Shown here: positions 7,890 through 17,719 of the stretch, piece by piece
How positions within the stretch are numbered: the stretch's first letter is position 1
How the letters are laid out: the number at the start of each line of letters is the position of its first letter
NCBI GenBank assembly: GCA_003427395.1
Contig: BFEA01000076.1
Span: forward strand, 2,299,679 to 2,344,699
DNA from: Chara braunii
Lineage: Eukaryota; Streptophyta; Charophyceae; Charales; Characeae
DNA: 45,021 nt
Reading direction: 5' to 3'
Position numbers and translations under genes: made by a program
Notes under the pieces: model-generated
What the model was told of the DNA's origin: nothing
The model's input: the letters and a program-made list of their open reading frames with translations, nothing else
Database searches by the model: none

Positions 7890-9372
7890 GGAGGATGTAA
7901 GGAGTGGGGTGGCAAAAAAGGATGCAATGGGCCATGTGTGTGATAGTTCATGGAACAAATTGGACCCCAGGCATCCAGGAGGTATGATACTTCTTGCTCT
8001 TAAACACGATGAAAAAATGAAGACGAAGAAGGAGAGAAAAACTAATGTGAATGTTCATTTTCTCATTGATGAGTTGCCTAATGAACTAGTACAGAAAACA
8101 AGTGATCCTCATACCACAACTGAGTTGTCCCTGCAATCTTTAACATTGACAGAGTGTGTGTCTGGCGAGGCTTCTACAAGACAGCCTCCACTGGAAAGGA
8201 ATCCTACTTCTCAGAATCCTTATGAATTAGTAGAATCTCCTTCCAATGAAATGGTTCGCTTTCTGGCAAACATGATGTCATTCGATGGTGATTTACCTCC
8301 AGAGCTCGTCATGGAACCCAGTGTCACGCTTGGTGAAGTGAGAAACCTTCAGACGCGCATGACGCCTCAGATAATAGAGGAAAAGAAAAGAAGGAAGGCT
8401 GAGGAGTCACTGATTAATATTCTTGATGACCCAGATCCAGAACTTCCCCATAGAAAGAATGAGCAAGGAAGGAAAAGAAAATTTATTCCCAAGAATGATT
8501 TGGAAGACGGGACAATGATTTTTGATGTAATTTCTAAAATGCTAGAGAAGACAGAAGTGACTCTGTCCTTCAAGGAAACAATGACTCTAGCACCCAAACT
8601 AAGAGAAGAATTGAAGAAGTTGATTGAGAAGAAGAAATTAGAAGTTCATTACTTGGGATCAGTTTTTCCTAGCCAAGTGAACAGATCACTGTCAGGTTGC
8701 AAGATGAGATTCGCAACCATGGGATATGGACACCTGACCATTTATATTAATAAAGTGAAGATTCGAGCCTTAGCGGACTCTGGGGCAGAGATGATACTCC
8801 TTTCTCGAAGAACAATGGAGGCTTGTGACTTATCTATTGACAGACCTGCGCAGAATATACTGAGTAATATTGCAGGAGAACTGTTTGTGGCAGGATTTAT
8901 TGATAATCTGCCTATCAGAGTCGGAACCATGACAGTGGAATTACTGGGTTTAGTAGTGCCGGAACTAGACCATGACTGTATCTTGGGAACTCCATTCTTG
9001 CATAGAATGGAGGCGGTCCAATTTTTCAGTCATGAGGGGTCATCTTGGATCGGTTTACAAGATCCTGAGACTTTTCAGGAACAAACCTCTATGGTCTGCA
9101 CTAAAAATGATTTCAAACATCGATTTTCTGCTAATTCAATCAGAAGAGAAGAGTCTACTGAAAGGGTTAGGACACTAAGAGAAGAAGGTAAACGAGAGGC
9201 AAAAGAAGAAATATCAATGGGTATTAATCAAGTTTCAAAAATGATAAAGGCCCTTGGTAATCTCAAGGATGAAGATGAACAAATTAAAGTTTTTAAGAAA
9301 GTTGTAGGGACTGATAAGGGAGGGAAGATGAAATTAAAATTTGCATCGACTCATCCTTTATTAGGAAAATAG
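7880..9372 (+). CDS. pol: Pol N-terminal part with retropepsin-like protease
   Basis: The open frame technically starts further left, but the part before about 7880 is a shadow of gag. From there a charged, poorly conserved linker of roughly 250 residues leads to an aspartic protease core. This has the flap-less strand KVKIRALADSGAEMILLS with catalytic DSG at 8776-8784, then the hydrophobic VELLGLVVPELDHDCILGTPFL, in which ILGxxFL is the second conserved block of Ty3-type proteases. After it comes a basic linker ending in LLGK and a stop at 9370-9372. This unit cleaves the Gag-Pol polyprotein in intact relatives. The catalytic Asp is present. Confidence 0.7.
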
Positions 9373-9407
9373 CCAATGGGTCAAAGAGAAAATACAAGTT
9401 CAAGGGG

Positions 9408-10095
9408 GTGAAGAAAAACTCGATGATAGTCTTAATAGAAAAGGATTATGATGAAGCATTGAAAAAGGAGAGGGGAATTATTAAAGCGTTAAGAGAATCC
9501 ACAAGAATGGGGAATAGGGTCACCAAAGAAAGATTTTACACAATGAAGATAGGCTCGGATCAGTTTATCCTGCCTAAAGAGAAAGAATATACTTTCAAAA
9601 TGTGTCAGGAGTTCTCTGGTGCGTTCTCCTTTAATGATGAAGAGAGAGGGCGGTTGGACGTGGACATGATCAAGACGGCCAAAATTTGGACAGTTGATCA
9701 TGTTCCATGGAATGATAGGCCGATCAAGTATGCCCTGAAAGAAGAAGCAGAGGTTTATATCTTGACAAGAAGATTGCATCTAATGTTGTTGAACCTGCTG
9801 ATGGACCGTATGCTAACCACCGGTTTTGTTTTTGGAAACCAGGAGGTGGATTGAGATGGATACAGAATCTTCAGAAGCTTAACTCTGTTACGGTACGTGA
9901 TACAGGTAGTCTTCCTAATGCTGATCTCCTCTCTAAGTCTTTTGTTGGTCGATGCATCTATTCCCTAGTTGATTTGTATTCTGGCCATGATTAGTTTCCC
10001 ATTGATCCCACTAGCCGGCCAATGACTGTCATGCACACACCAAGAGGGTTTATTCAGATGTGTGTGTACCTCAGGGTTGAACTAATGGTGTAGCG
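9408..10095 (+). pseudogene. pol: Reverse transcriptase, fingers and palm N-terminal half, broken
   Basis: The frame from 9408 to 9854 gives the region before RT motif 1 (VDHVPWNDRPIKYAL, then an unusual LHLMLLNLLMDRML). A shift follows, and the next frame from about 9855 to 10080 gives WIQNLQKLNSVTVRDTG, SLVDLYSG (RT motif with the first catalytic Asp) and MTVMHTPRGFIQM, interrupted by a TAG near 9993 and others near 10018 and 10080. Order and content are those of Ty3/Gypsy RT. The block 9855-10095 has the most damage in pol. Confidence 0.65.
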
Positions 10096-11016
10096 GTGGT
10101 TCAAAAGGATATGATCCAAGTCATGCAAGACATTTCTCCTGAAATAACCAGCCCCTATGTTGATGATAATCCCGTGAAAGGACCCCTGGTAAGGGATGAG
10201 ACTTTGGTCGCAAGCGGAGTCAGAAAGTTTGTCTGGGAACATGCTGAAGGAGTAAAGATGGTCCTAGAGAGACTTCAAAAGTATAATTTGACTGCCAGTG
10301 GACCAAAGTTCCTTTTCTTCCAGCTTGAAGTGATCATCTTGGGCTTCAGATGTTTCTCCAAGGGTAGAAGCCCTGATCCCAAAAAGATAGACAAGATCTT
10401 AAACTGGTCTCTGCCACTCAAGAGAGTGTCAGACATCAGAAGTTTTTTGGGTGTATGTGGATTCTGGAGGATTTTTATTCCTCATTTTGCTACCCTTCCA
10501 GAGCCTCTGAGGGAGACGGTAAGGCAAGGGGCTAATTTAGCATGGAATGATAAAAGACAAGCCGCTGCAAAGACTCTGCAGGAAAAGCTAAAAGATGGTG
10601 ATGTAGTGCTGGGAGTGTCATTTTATGATGATGAGGAGGCAAGACCCTTCATCATTAAGGCCGATGTAGGACCAGTTGCTATGTGTGGCGTGCTCATTCA
10701 GAAGGATGAAAATGGGAAGGAGAGGCCTCTAAAATTTGAGAGCAGGACTCTTAATTCTACAGAAAGAGGTTATACCCAATTCAGAAAAGAGCTGCTGGCA
10801 ATCATCCATAGCTTCAGGTGCTTCAGGCATCATGTATTATGGCGGAGATTCATCTTGAGGACTGATGCATCTGTTGTGATTGGTGCCATTAAGAAGCACC
10901 AACAAGTAGATCCAACAGTCAGCAGGTGGATTGCCTTCATCTGGACTTTTGATTTTAACTTGGAAAGGATTCCCACTGAGAAGAACAGAGCAGATGGCCT
11001 AAGCCGGATTGAGTGA
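10096..11016 (+). CDS. pol: Reverse transcriptase palm/thumb and RNase H
   Basis: A 306-codon open stretch of pol. It opens with SPYVDDNPVKGP, where YVDD (10156-10167) is the RT catalytic pair. Then come the connection domain (ILGFRCFSKGR, RSFLGVCGFWRIFI) and a Ty3-type RNase H: KADVGP, FRKELLAIIH, LRTDASVV and RADGLSR supply the expected acidic residues D, E, D and D. It ends at a TGA (11014-11016) that is in frame with the integrase ORF downstream, so RT-RNase H and integrase were one reading frame before this nonsense change. In intact elements the enzyme copies genomic RNA into DNA in the particle. Confidence 0.85.
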   Translation: MVQKDMIQVMQDISPEITSPYVDDNPVKGPLVRDETLVASGVRKFVWEHAEGVKMVLERLQKYNLTASGPKFLFFQLEVIILGFRCFSKGRSPDPKKIDKILNWSLPLKRVSDIRSFLGVCGFWRIFIPHFATLPEPLRETVRQGANLAWNDKRQAAAKTLQEKLKDGDVVLGVSFYDDEEARPFIIKADVGPVAMCGVLIQKDENGKERPLKFESRTLNSTERGYTQFRKELLAIIHSFRCFRHHVLWRRFILRTDASVVIGAIKKHQQVDPTVSRWIAFIWTFDFNLERIPTEKNRADGLSRIE

Positions 11017-11079
11017 AGAAAAGAAGAAGAAGAAGACGTAAACGGAACGATTGAAAAATCTGCTTATGTTGATAATTTT

Positions 11080-12285
11080 TTGAATGAGAAACATGATGAG
11101 GATTATGAAGTACCACACTCCTACAAGTGGAGTTTGTGGCCTGAAAAGAGAGATAGCTGGGGAGAGATCCGTAATGCCTATGTTTATGAGGCGATTCTCG
11201 AAAAAGAAGAAGAGGATGAACCAAATGATTGGTATGCTAAAGCTAACGCAGCAGCAGTGACTGCTCATGAAATCGGCGAAAACTCTGGTTCAAATGAAGA
11301 GGAAGAAAGTGAGAAGGAGGAAGATATATTTTTCATTTTTGAAGAATATGACGAAGGCTATCAAGAGATTGGTAAGAAAATGGAAAAGGATCAGCTGAAG
11401 GAATATTATTGTAAAAATTCAAGGAAGAAATTCAGACTAAAAAGAGGATATTTTTTTGTGGATGGTAAGGGAGACCTACCTCCATTAAGAGTGGTCTGTG
11501 GTAAAGAGAGGCAGTTAGAGATAATTGTTCCTCTACATGAAGGGGTTGTCGATGGCCACAGGGCTGCTGAGGCAACCTACTCTAAAACTGTCAAACTCTA
11601 TTTCTGGCCTGACATGAGAGGCATGATTTTCAGATTTCGTAAATCATGTGTGTTATGTCAGAAGAGGTCTACCACAAGAATGATTGAGCCTTTATTTTCT
11701 ACTATTTTGGTAGAGCCAGGCAGCAGAGTTCATTTAAATCTCATCACCATGCTATTAAGCAAGGGTGAAATGAGATATATACTGAACATGAGAGATAATT
11801 TCTTTGGATATGTTGAGGCAAAAACTTTGAAAAGGAAGACAGCCGAGCAAGTGGCTGACTGGATAGAGGAAGTCTATCTCAGGTATCCTTTTATCAGAGA
11901 ATTTGTCTCAGACAGAGGATCAGAGTTCAGAAATGAGATTGTAAGGAAAACTACTCTCAGATTGGGTGTCAGAATTCAGTATGTGACTACTTACCATCCT
12001 CAAGCCAATGCACCTGTTGAAAGAGGTCACATAACTTTGAAAGACTCATTGGGCAAGTGGTGTGAAGGAAATCTCAGTAACTGGCCAAAGGTATTAAGAG
12101 CTGCTGTATATGCTGACAACATAACAGTCAAGAGGACTACTGGCTATGCCCCATTTACTCTGTGGTATGGCCGATATGCTACATTGCCTATTGAAAACAT
12201 AGTCAAGACTTCGTCAAGTCAAGAAAGTGACAGAGATTATTCTATTTCGGAGCTCCTTCAAATCAGAATGAGGCAAATATCATAA
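11080..12285 (+). CDS. pol: Integrase, zinc-binding and catalytic domains
   Basis: Same frame as the RNase H part. An acidic linker (about residues 1-110, with EEEESEKEED) precedes the HHCC zinc-binding domain (H-EGVVDG-H ... CVLC) and the rve catalytic core. The second and third catalytic residues are present: Asp at 11911-11913 (FVSDRGSEF) and Glu at 12019-12021 (NAPVERGH), separated by the canonical 35 residues. The first catalytic Asp is replaced by Asn (codon 11737-11739, in VHLNLITM), which would abolish strand transfer. The TTGYAPFTLWYGR motif near the end is typical of the Ty3 group. The ORF ends with a TAA, after which the same frame stays open to about 12380. Confidence 0.85.
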   Translation: MNEKHDEDYEVPHSYKWSLWPEKRDSWGEIRNAYVYEAILEKEEEDEPNDWYAKANAAAVTAHEIGENSGSNEEEESEKEEDIFFIFEEYDEGYQEIGKKMEKDQLKEYYCKNSRKKFRLKRGYFFVDGKGDLPPLRVVCGKERQLEIIVPLHEGVVDGHRAAEATYSKTVKLYFWPDMRGMIFRFRKSCVLCQKRSTTRMIEPLFSTILVEPGSRVHLNLITMLLSKGEMRYILNMRDNFFGYVEAKTLKRKTAEQVADWIEEVYLRYPFIREFVSDRGSEFRNEIVRKTTLRLGVRIQYVTTYHPQANAPVERGHITLKDSLGKWCEGNLSNWPKVLRAAVYADNITVKRTTGYAPFTLWYGRYATLPIENIVKTSSSQESDRDYSISELLQIRMRQIS

Positions 12286-12350
12286 GTTAATCAGGAAGTG
12301 ATGGATGTTGCAGAGAGAATGACATCCAGCATATTATCTGATCAAGAGAG

Positions 12351-12704
12351 ATGGAACAAGAAAAGCTATATAAGAAAATAGAAATTGAAGTTGGTGACCT
12401 TGTCCTTCTGTTCGACAGTTCTCTTGAGACACAATGGACTAAAAGGTTGGAGTCTAGGTGGCTTGGTCCTTACAGAATCACAAGAGAAGCAGAAGGCAAG
12501 GTTTATGAGATTTCGGAGATGGATGGATCTAGGGTTTGCAACATGGTATCGGGGTCAAGACTTCGAAAGTTTATTTTCAGAGACCCTGATTTGATCCTTA
12601 CAGTGGCCTCAAAAAGAGAGGGAAGAAAGGTCAGTCATCCAAGTGAGAGAACAGTTCCAGAGAATAGAGAAAAGTACACTAAGACAATGGGACAACAAGA
12701 CTGA
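12351..12704 (+). CDS. pol: Integrase C-terminal GPY/F domain, frameshifted
   Basis: The reading frame changes near 12350. The new frame gives VGDLVLLFDSSLETQWTKRL followed by RWLGPYRI, the GPY/F module found at the C-terminus of Ty3/Gypsy integrases, and a basic tail ending at TGA 12702-12704. It begins with an ATG, but that is probably accidental; the domain belongs to the integrase polypeptide. No chromodomain is seen after it. Confidence 0.75.
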   Translation: MEQEKLYKKIEIEVGDLVLLFDSSLETQWTKRLESRWLGPYRITREAEGKVYEISEMDGSRVCNMVSGSRLRKFIFRDPDLILTVASKREGRKVSHPSERTVPENREKYTKTMGQQD

Positions 12705-12855
12705 ATTTTCAACAGACTGTGATCGTTCGTGCATGGTCAATTCAACATTTCAATTCTTCTGCATGTCAGTTAATTTTCTATTTCATCAAGCAACAAAGTT
12801 AATAAGGCTATAATTTTGATGCGATGCTACAGTCGATCCATGAGCCTCAATACCC

Positions 12856-12868
12856 GGAGAGTGGGGGA
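12856..12868 (+). promoter_or_regulatory. Polypurine tract
   Basis: A purine run ggagagtggggga just upstream of TGTGAGATAC, 150 bases after the end of integrase. This is the position and composition expected for the primer of plus-strand synthesis, with an LTR starting at or near 12873. The sequence that follows does not match the LTR at 2096-4535. Confidence 0.65.
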
Positions 12869-13464
12869 TAACTGTGAGATACAGTTTTTGTGAGCATTGA
12901 CGCAGTGTCAAAGATCTGAGGAACTCATGGTTGTGGCACATCAGAAAATGTAATCATTATTATTATTATGATAAAGAGAAAAGCATGATGGGCATAAAGG
13001 AGTTTAGTTCTGCCTGATTAAGAGTTGTCAGCAGAAGGACTTCTTGTCTCTTGACTAAGCTGCCTGTCTTCACTCAGATGAGGGAAGGGACCTCTCTGAG
13101 ATCGGCATTTCAGTATTTCCTTGGGACTGACAGGACGTGTCTTGGGAAAGAAATTCCGAGCTGAGGGAAGGGACCTCTCTGGGGCCGGCACTAAGCACCC
13201 TTCTTGAGACTGAAGGGAGGTCTCCTGTAAGGGCTTGGTACTGGTTATCATGTTGCTGTTCAGTGCCTCTTGAGACTGAAGGAACGTCTCTTGAGAAATG
13301 TTTGTCCTAATATGGGGCATGAGCAGTCTGCTTGTGGGTTATAGTATGCTTGCCTGACTGTTTGTGTTTGGGATATTCCTCTCTAACCTAAGGGTGCATT
13401 GATAGTCAGGGCCAGCCAGAGCCTTACCGTAGTAGGTTGCAATCTGGTGGGGTCAGCAAGACCC

Positions 13465-13943
13465 CGACGCGAGTGTCGAATTCCGTAGTCGACTGAGGCT
13501 AAGACTCCGGGGGTCATGCCTATGAGGTTGAAAGGGGTCAGTTGGAACCCTACCGCAGTCAAAGGATGCAATCCAGTAAGGTTCGCCAGAGCCTTGAATC
13601 GTTGTTAGACTGGGTCCTACGTTCGAAAATCTGGGCGGGGCAGCCAACGCCCTTGGCCAAAAACTGGTAGGTGAGCCGGTCCCTGACCGCAGTGGTCAAA
13701 TCCGGGTTCGGGACAGTTTGACTGACGGGACGTCATAGGGTGACCAGACCCGCTATAGTCTAGGTGTCCTGGCGAGAGTGCCAAAGGGTTGTCATACTCG
13801 AATAGTGGGTATGTTGGTCCTGACCTGGAGGCAGGTCAAAGGGGTTGTCAAGACAAATGGTCTGACTAATCCTGGCCTGAGGCGGGCCGAATGAGGTATG
13901 TCAGACTGACGGGACGTCTGTCATTCCTGGCCAGTGGTGGGCC
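13465..13943 (+). repeat. Array of short hairpins with changing arms
   Basis: Successive hairpins share loop type but not arm sequence. Examples: CGAC/GTCG (13465-13478), TGACC/GGTCA (13684-13698), TGAC/GTCA (13719-13735), TGGC/GCCA (13770-13783), CATAC/GTATG (13793-13813), TGACCTG/CAGGTCA (13821-13838), TTGTC/GACAA (13845-13856), CAGAC/GTCTG (13902-13920) and TGGCC/GGCCA (13927-13943). Two of them (13719 and 13902) have the same nine-base loop tgacgggac with different, each self-complementary, arms. Arms are short, so single cases mean little; the recurrence is the evidence. Confidence 0.55.
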
Positions 13944-14146
13944 AAAACCAAGGCAATCAATAAATTCTTGGGTATGAGGACTCATTTTGTTGCGTTTATT
14001 ATTTTATTATTTTATTATTTTATTATTATTATTATTTTATTTATTTTGGGTTTTATCTTATTTACTTGTTGTTTGGCTGTTAACTGTTGGGGAATCTGCT
14101 TGTTGGGAACATAGTCTGTTGTCTGTGGAACTCGTTGTTTTGCAGG

Positions 14147-14154
14147 TATATAAA
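14147..14154 (+). promoter_or_regulatory. TATA box candidate
   Basis: TATATAAA preceded by a GC-poor stretch and followed by three copies of a roughly 60-80 bp repeat. It may be the promoter of the LTR-like region. No transcript evidence. Confidence 0.4.
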
Positions 14155-14171
14155 GACTTACTTGAAGTTCC

Positions 14172-14350
14172 CAGACCAGAGAAAGCAGAAAGGGTTTGGT
14201 ATCCCTTTCCTTCTATCTGAGAAGTTGAGGAGACGCCTCACTCAGACCAGAGAAAGAAAACAGGGTTTGGTATCCCCTGAGTCATACGAAAAGTTGAGAA
14301 GATATCACTCTAGCCGAAAAACAGGAAAAGGGTTTGGTATGCCCGACCCC
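14172..14350 (+). repeat. Three diverged tandem repeats around gggtttggtat
   Basis: Blocks near 14172, 14252 and 14310 each carry (a)gaccagagaaag or a variant, then a purine-rich stretch, then gggtttggtatcccc or gggtttggtatgccc. They are separated by related agttgag(g)aga words. Probably transcribed leader repeats of the LTR-like region. Confidence 0.6.
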
Positions 14351-14700
14351 CAGCATGACAGACTGGATGAGTACCAAAGACATTGATATCAGACTGACAG
14401 TGCTTCAGAATTTTGCAGCCAAGATGAAGGTTGAGGTACCCTTTTTATGCTGAAAATTCTGACTAAGGATGGGTTTCAAAATGGTAAGAGATTAAAACCA
14501 GCAGCAAGTCAGGAAATGAAAATCCTTCTTAAATTCATTTGGTGGCCGACAAGCGGCCTGGTTCACAAGGAACCTGCGTCCCCGGCCTCAAGGTATTCAA
14601 ACTCTCAAGCCAGGGACACTATGAGTAATGCATGAGTTGAGAATTCAGAAAGATGAGAAGAAATCACGCTTGTACAGTATATAGAAAATCGCCATGAGTT

Positions 14701-15090
14701 CTATCTGAAGTAGACAGAGAAGAAAGAAAATACTGAAAAGAATGTAGGGGGAGCAGTGCAAGGAACGGAGGGGATGGTCACTAGGGCTCTGCTCGTTGCA
14801 GGAGAGGTAGGGGCCCTAGGAGTGTATGGAGGGGAGGAAGTATTGGGTGCGCCGTAGCGTGCCTCAATTTTTTTCCAAAAATACTCCATCCTCTCTGGGG
14901 ATGGAGTCCTCTCATACCAACTCGGAGGGAGATGGCGTAAGTAGGGTCTAGAGTGCGCCCCATAGCCCCGTATCTCCTCCTCCTCCTCCTCAGAGCTATA
15001 CTCATGCTGTGCACGGGCCGGCGGCTCTTCACGTGCCTTCCCGCCTCTACCACCCCTTCCTCTTCCCTGTCCCCTACGTGCTTCCGGCAT
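14701..15090 (-). CDS. RGG- and Glu-rich ORF, possible Gag head, minus strand
   Basis: A 129-codon minus-strand ORF from ATG at 15090. The N-terminus is an RG/RGG-rich basic segment (RGQGRGRGGRGG), followed by a run of six glutamates and a tyrosine/proline-rich part containing SWYERTPSPERMEYFWKKIEARYG. Low-complexity basic heads of this type occur in RNA-binding proteins and in Gag N-termini. About 295 bases upstream lies a minus-strand TATAAAG, a sensible promoter distance. The ORF ends abruptly near the point where the LTR-like region to its left begins, so it may be the truncated start of a second, oppositely oriented element. No domain is recognised. Confidence 0.5.
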   Translation of the reverse strand: MPEARRGQGRGRGGRGGKAREEPPARAQHEYSSEEEEEEIRGYGAHSRPYLRHLPPSWYERTPSPERMEYFWKKIEARYGAPNTSSPPYTPRAPTSPATSRALVTIPSVPCTAPPTFFSVFSFFSVYFR

Positions 15091-15384
15091 GGTGAAAATA
15101 AGGAGGAACAAGGGAAGTGGCGCTCACGATGGCTCTTGGGAAAAATACTATGAGCGTAAAGGAGAGCTACTATTGGTAGGGAAGAGAGCACTACTATGCA
15201 AGAATTGCGAACTGCAAAAGGGAGAAGAAGATCAACTATGCAAAATTGCGCAGAGTCGCTGCGAGCAGTGAGAGGGATAGTGAGTGATGTAAGAGTGCGA
15301 GAGACTGGCTAGCATAGAGACTACAAAATGGACATCGCCTCAAGTTGCAATCAGACAAAATGAGCGTACCACAGGCGCAGATTG

Positions 15385-15391
15385 CTTTATA
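15385..15391 (-). promoter_or_regulatory. TATA box candidate for the minus-strand ORF
   Basis: TATAAAG on the minus strand, preceded by a GC-rich upstream segment with the hairpin cccagc/gctggg (15411-15429) and followed by a leader of about 290 bases to the ATG at 15090. Composition changes from GC-rich upstream to mixed downstream, as at a promoter. Confidence 0.4.
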
Positions 15392-17719
15392 CCGGCTGTG
15401 AGCGTTTAGACCCAGCGGGGACGCTGGGTGGGGGTTTGGTATTATGTCGAAGGGCGTGCTGTCCCGGCCCTCCTCCGTGTGCCAGGCTCCAACCCAGTGC
15501 CTGTCCCTTGCCTAGGTGCCCGCTACTCATCGTGTTGTCTCCGAACCTGTGCAACATCCCTGGTATACCCAAGTGGGACCCTATTATGGACCAGTCCTGT
15601 TGGTGCCTGCCCCCAGCAAAAGGGGTGCGCCACAGGGCTTTCCATTGGCCCGCGCAGGCTCGGCGCCCTGCTGTACAGCAGAGCACTACCGGTCTGTAGT
15701 CGTGGTAGCCGCCGGGCTCGCCCTGGGACGCGGAGGTGAAAAGACTGGCTCAGTCTTTTCAACTGCGCACCAAACGCCCCTCTATCAGTTATGGGATGGG
15801 TGCATGGAAACAGGGCGCTGTCAGAAAAAAACGGGGAGAAGTAAAGAGCAAAATGAAAAGAAAGCTAGAGGTCTAATCTGTGCAACTGAACTATCAACTT
15901 TAGTTCGGGGGAGATCTGACGGCCCCTAGTCACTCCGTCGTTACATTTTTGTTCTTTCCTTTATTATTACTATTATCAATATTATTATTATTATTAGTAG
16001 TAGTAGTAGTATCTTTGATTTCTCAGACGCGACTTCCCCTTTTGGCCTCTGTCACTTCGGAGGGGAGACCGACGATTCGATTTTGAGTTGCGATTACTCT
16101 GACAGCCTAGGCTGGCCGACCCCTCGTAAAACCGCCTGTGCCAACCTCAAAAGAGGGGCGACCCGCGACCTCATTGGTAGGGAGCCTAGCACCCCCCCAT
16201 GGAGGGTCATAAGCCCCCTCCTTGCCATCGGACGCGGGTACCCAACAGCAACAAACCGACGACAAGTTTTGAAAGAAAGAAAAACGCACGTCGATATCCC
16301 GTTATGGGACCACGGTGTCGAGTCCTTAGTCCTGTCACTGAGATCTGGGACTGATGGTGGCGTGAGGTTTCAACCGCGCCTGGCCGTTGGGTTACAGATT
16401 TGAGCGTTTCCAAAATTACTTAATTTTAATTTATTTCATCATCTGAAAAATTATAAAGTTTCTTTAATCTTAAAAGGCTTGAAAAGAACTAATTTAGATT
16501 ATTCATTTAGAGCGCGGAGACCTTGGCAGACAACGATTCTATAAAGGGAGAGAGGAGAAGCCTGTGAGCGGTGTGCTTTTGTTTCTCTAAAAAAGGGGGC
16601 GCAACACGCTGCCAGTTGAGTAGTGTTTAGTCTGCGCTGAGTGGTACATTGTGTTGGGATAGCAACCTGGCACTGTGTCGCGCCTGCTGATAGCCTGGCT
16701 ATGGCACGTTGCAATGGCTTGCACGGCTACCGGCCGGATTACTGGAAGCACACTACTCGCTGGTCTCCTATGTCTAGCGAAGGCCCCAGGATCACTACGA
16801 TCCTGAGTTACAGCGGGGGAGATGAGGCAAGATTGAAGGTTACCGTGGAGGGAGTGAGAGAGGAGGAAATGAAAGGGGACCAGAGACTGCAGTTGGCGGT
16901 CATGTAGTTTAAGAACCGGGCGAAGAGAAGGATGCAGAGGGATGGGGTCACGGCTGAGGTTCTCGTGATCATTACTTACCACGAGGTTGAAACCTCAACG
17001 GACACGGCTGAGCGAGCGCAGCAACATCTGGACCGCGATTCCGAGGCTGAGAGTGACGCCAGCGACTTGGAAGCGGAAACCCAGTCCTGGCACAGGCTGG
17101 ACTTGAAACGGTGGAAAACGGCCCGGAGGCCAGGTCGAAATCAGCAGCGAGAGGGGGAACGAGGCCAGCGGAGACTGGGCCATCAAGAACACGGGATCGG
17201 TAGAGGACGACGCGCGAGAGGCAGTTACGTGCGGGAGGTCAGCCAAGCAGCTCGTGTGTGTGACCGTGACAAGCAGTAAGTAAGCGAGAAGGTGTGAGAG
17301 AGTTAACGTGTGTGTGCGAGTCGTGGAGAGACGGGCAAAAACGCGAGGTGGTTACACGCGTGCACGGTCTATATACGTGGCACTACGCAGAGAGGAAGGG
17401 ATGCAAAGTAGAGTAAGGAAAGGTCAGTGCAAAAGGGAGGACGTGAGAGGTGTGCTAACGTGGCAACTGACGTCATCTACCTGACGAGCGGGGCGTGGTG
17501 GCGAGTGGAAAAAAAGCAAAGAGGACACAACAGTCTTGGTCGTGATGATGGCGTAACGCCGCTTAAGGGGGAGGTGGTCAGACTGTGCTCCTACGGTGTT
17601 CGCGCGGCTAGCATGTTGTTGACTGTCCGCCCGTGCAAACGTGTTGTGATCAGGCAAGATTTGGGTCACTCATAACCTGACGAGGCGGGTTGAGAGAGAG
17701 GCTTTTGCGTGACCCCCCC
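15392..17719. other. Non-coding stretch, no gene recognised
   Basis: Several 60-130-codon open frames exist on both strands but none has recognisable motifs. It holds a strong 11-bp hairpin (15737-15761), an ATT/AGT trinucleotide tract (about 15960-16010), a 12-bp palindrome cagcctaggctg (16104-16115) and a GAGGTT/AACCTC hairpin near 16984. GC-rich and AT-rich blocks alternate. Probably upstream regions or remnants of other elements. Confidence 0.4.
15737..15761. other. 11-bp perfect hairpin, 3-base loop
   Basis: Arms tgaaaagactg (15737-15747) and cagtcttttca (15751-15761) around gct. Arms this long with so short a loop are not expected by chance in 45 kb. It lies about 350 bases upstream of the minus-strand TATA candidate. 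Confidence 0.8.

Larger units (their letters stand above)
2096..12872 (+). mobile_element. Ty3/Gypsy LTR retrotransposon with accessory ORFs, decayed, 3' LTR not matched
   Basis: In order: a 2440 bp LTR (2096-4535), a tRNA-Asp type primer binding site (4540), five small accessory ORFs (4870-6837), gag (6901-7889), protease (around 8776), reverse transcriptase (9408-10600), RNase H (to 11016), integrase (11080-12704) and a polypurine tract (12856-12868). RT before RNase H before integrase is the Ty3/Gypsy order. The coding part carries at least six in-frame stops and several frame changes, so this copy is inactive. The sequence after the polypurine tract does not resemble the LTR at 2096, so the element is either recombinant or has lost its own 3' LTR. 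The accessory ORFs upstream of gag and inside the LTR are unusual for the family. Confidence 0.8.
12873..14540 (+). repeat. LTR-like region downstream of the polypurine tract, unrelated to the 5' LTR
   Basis: Starts TGTGAGATAC directly after the polypurine tract. It contains two related segments rich in the word gggaagggacctctct (13081, 13163), a hairpin array (13465-13943), an AT-rich trinucleotide tract (about 13995-14045), a TATATAAA box (14147-14154) and three repeats with gggtttggtat (14172-14350). That layout (U3-like repeats, then TATA, then transcribed leader) fits an LTR. The right end is not defined; hairpin-forming words near 14542-14575 could mark the transition. No second copy exists in the window, so calling it an LTR is inference. 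Confidence 0.45.
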
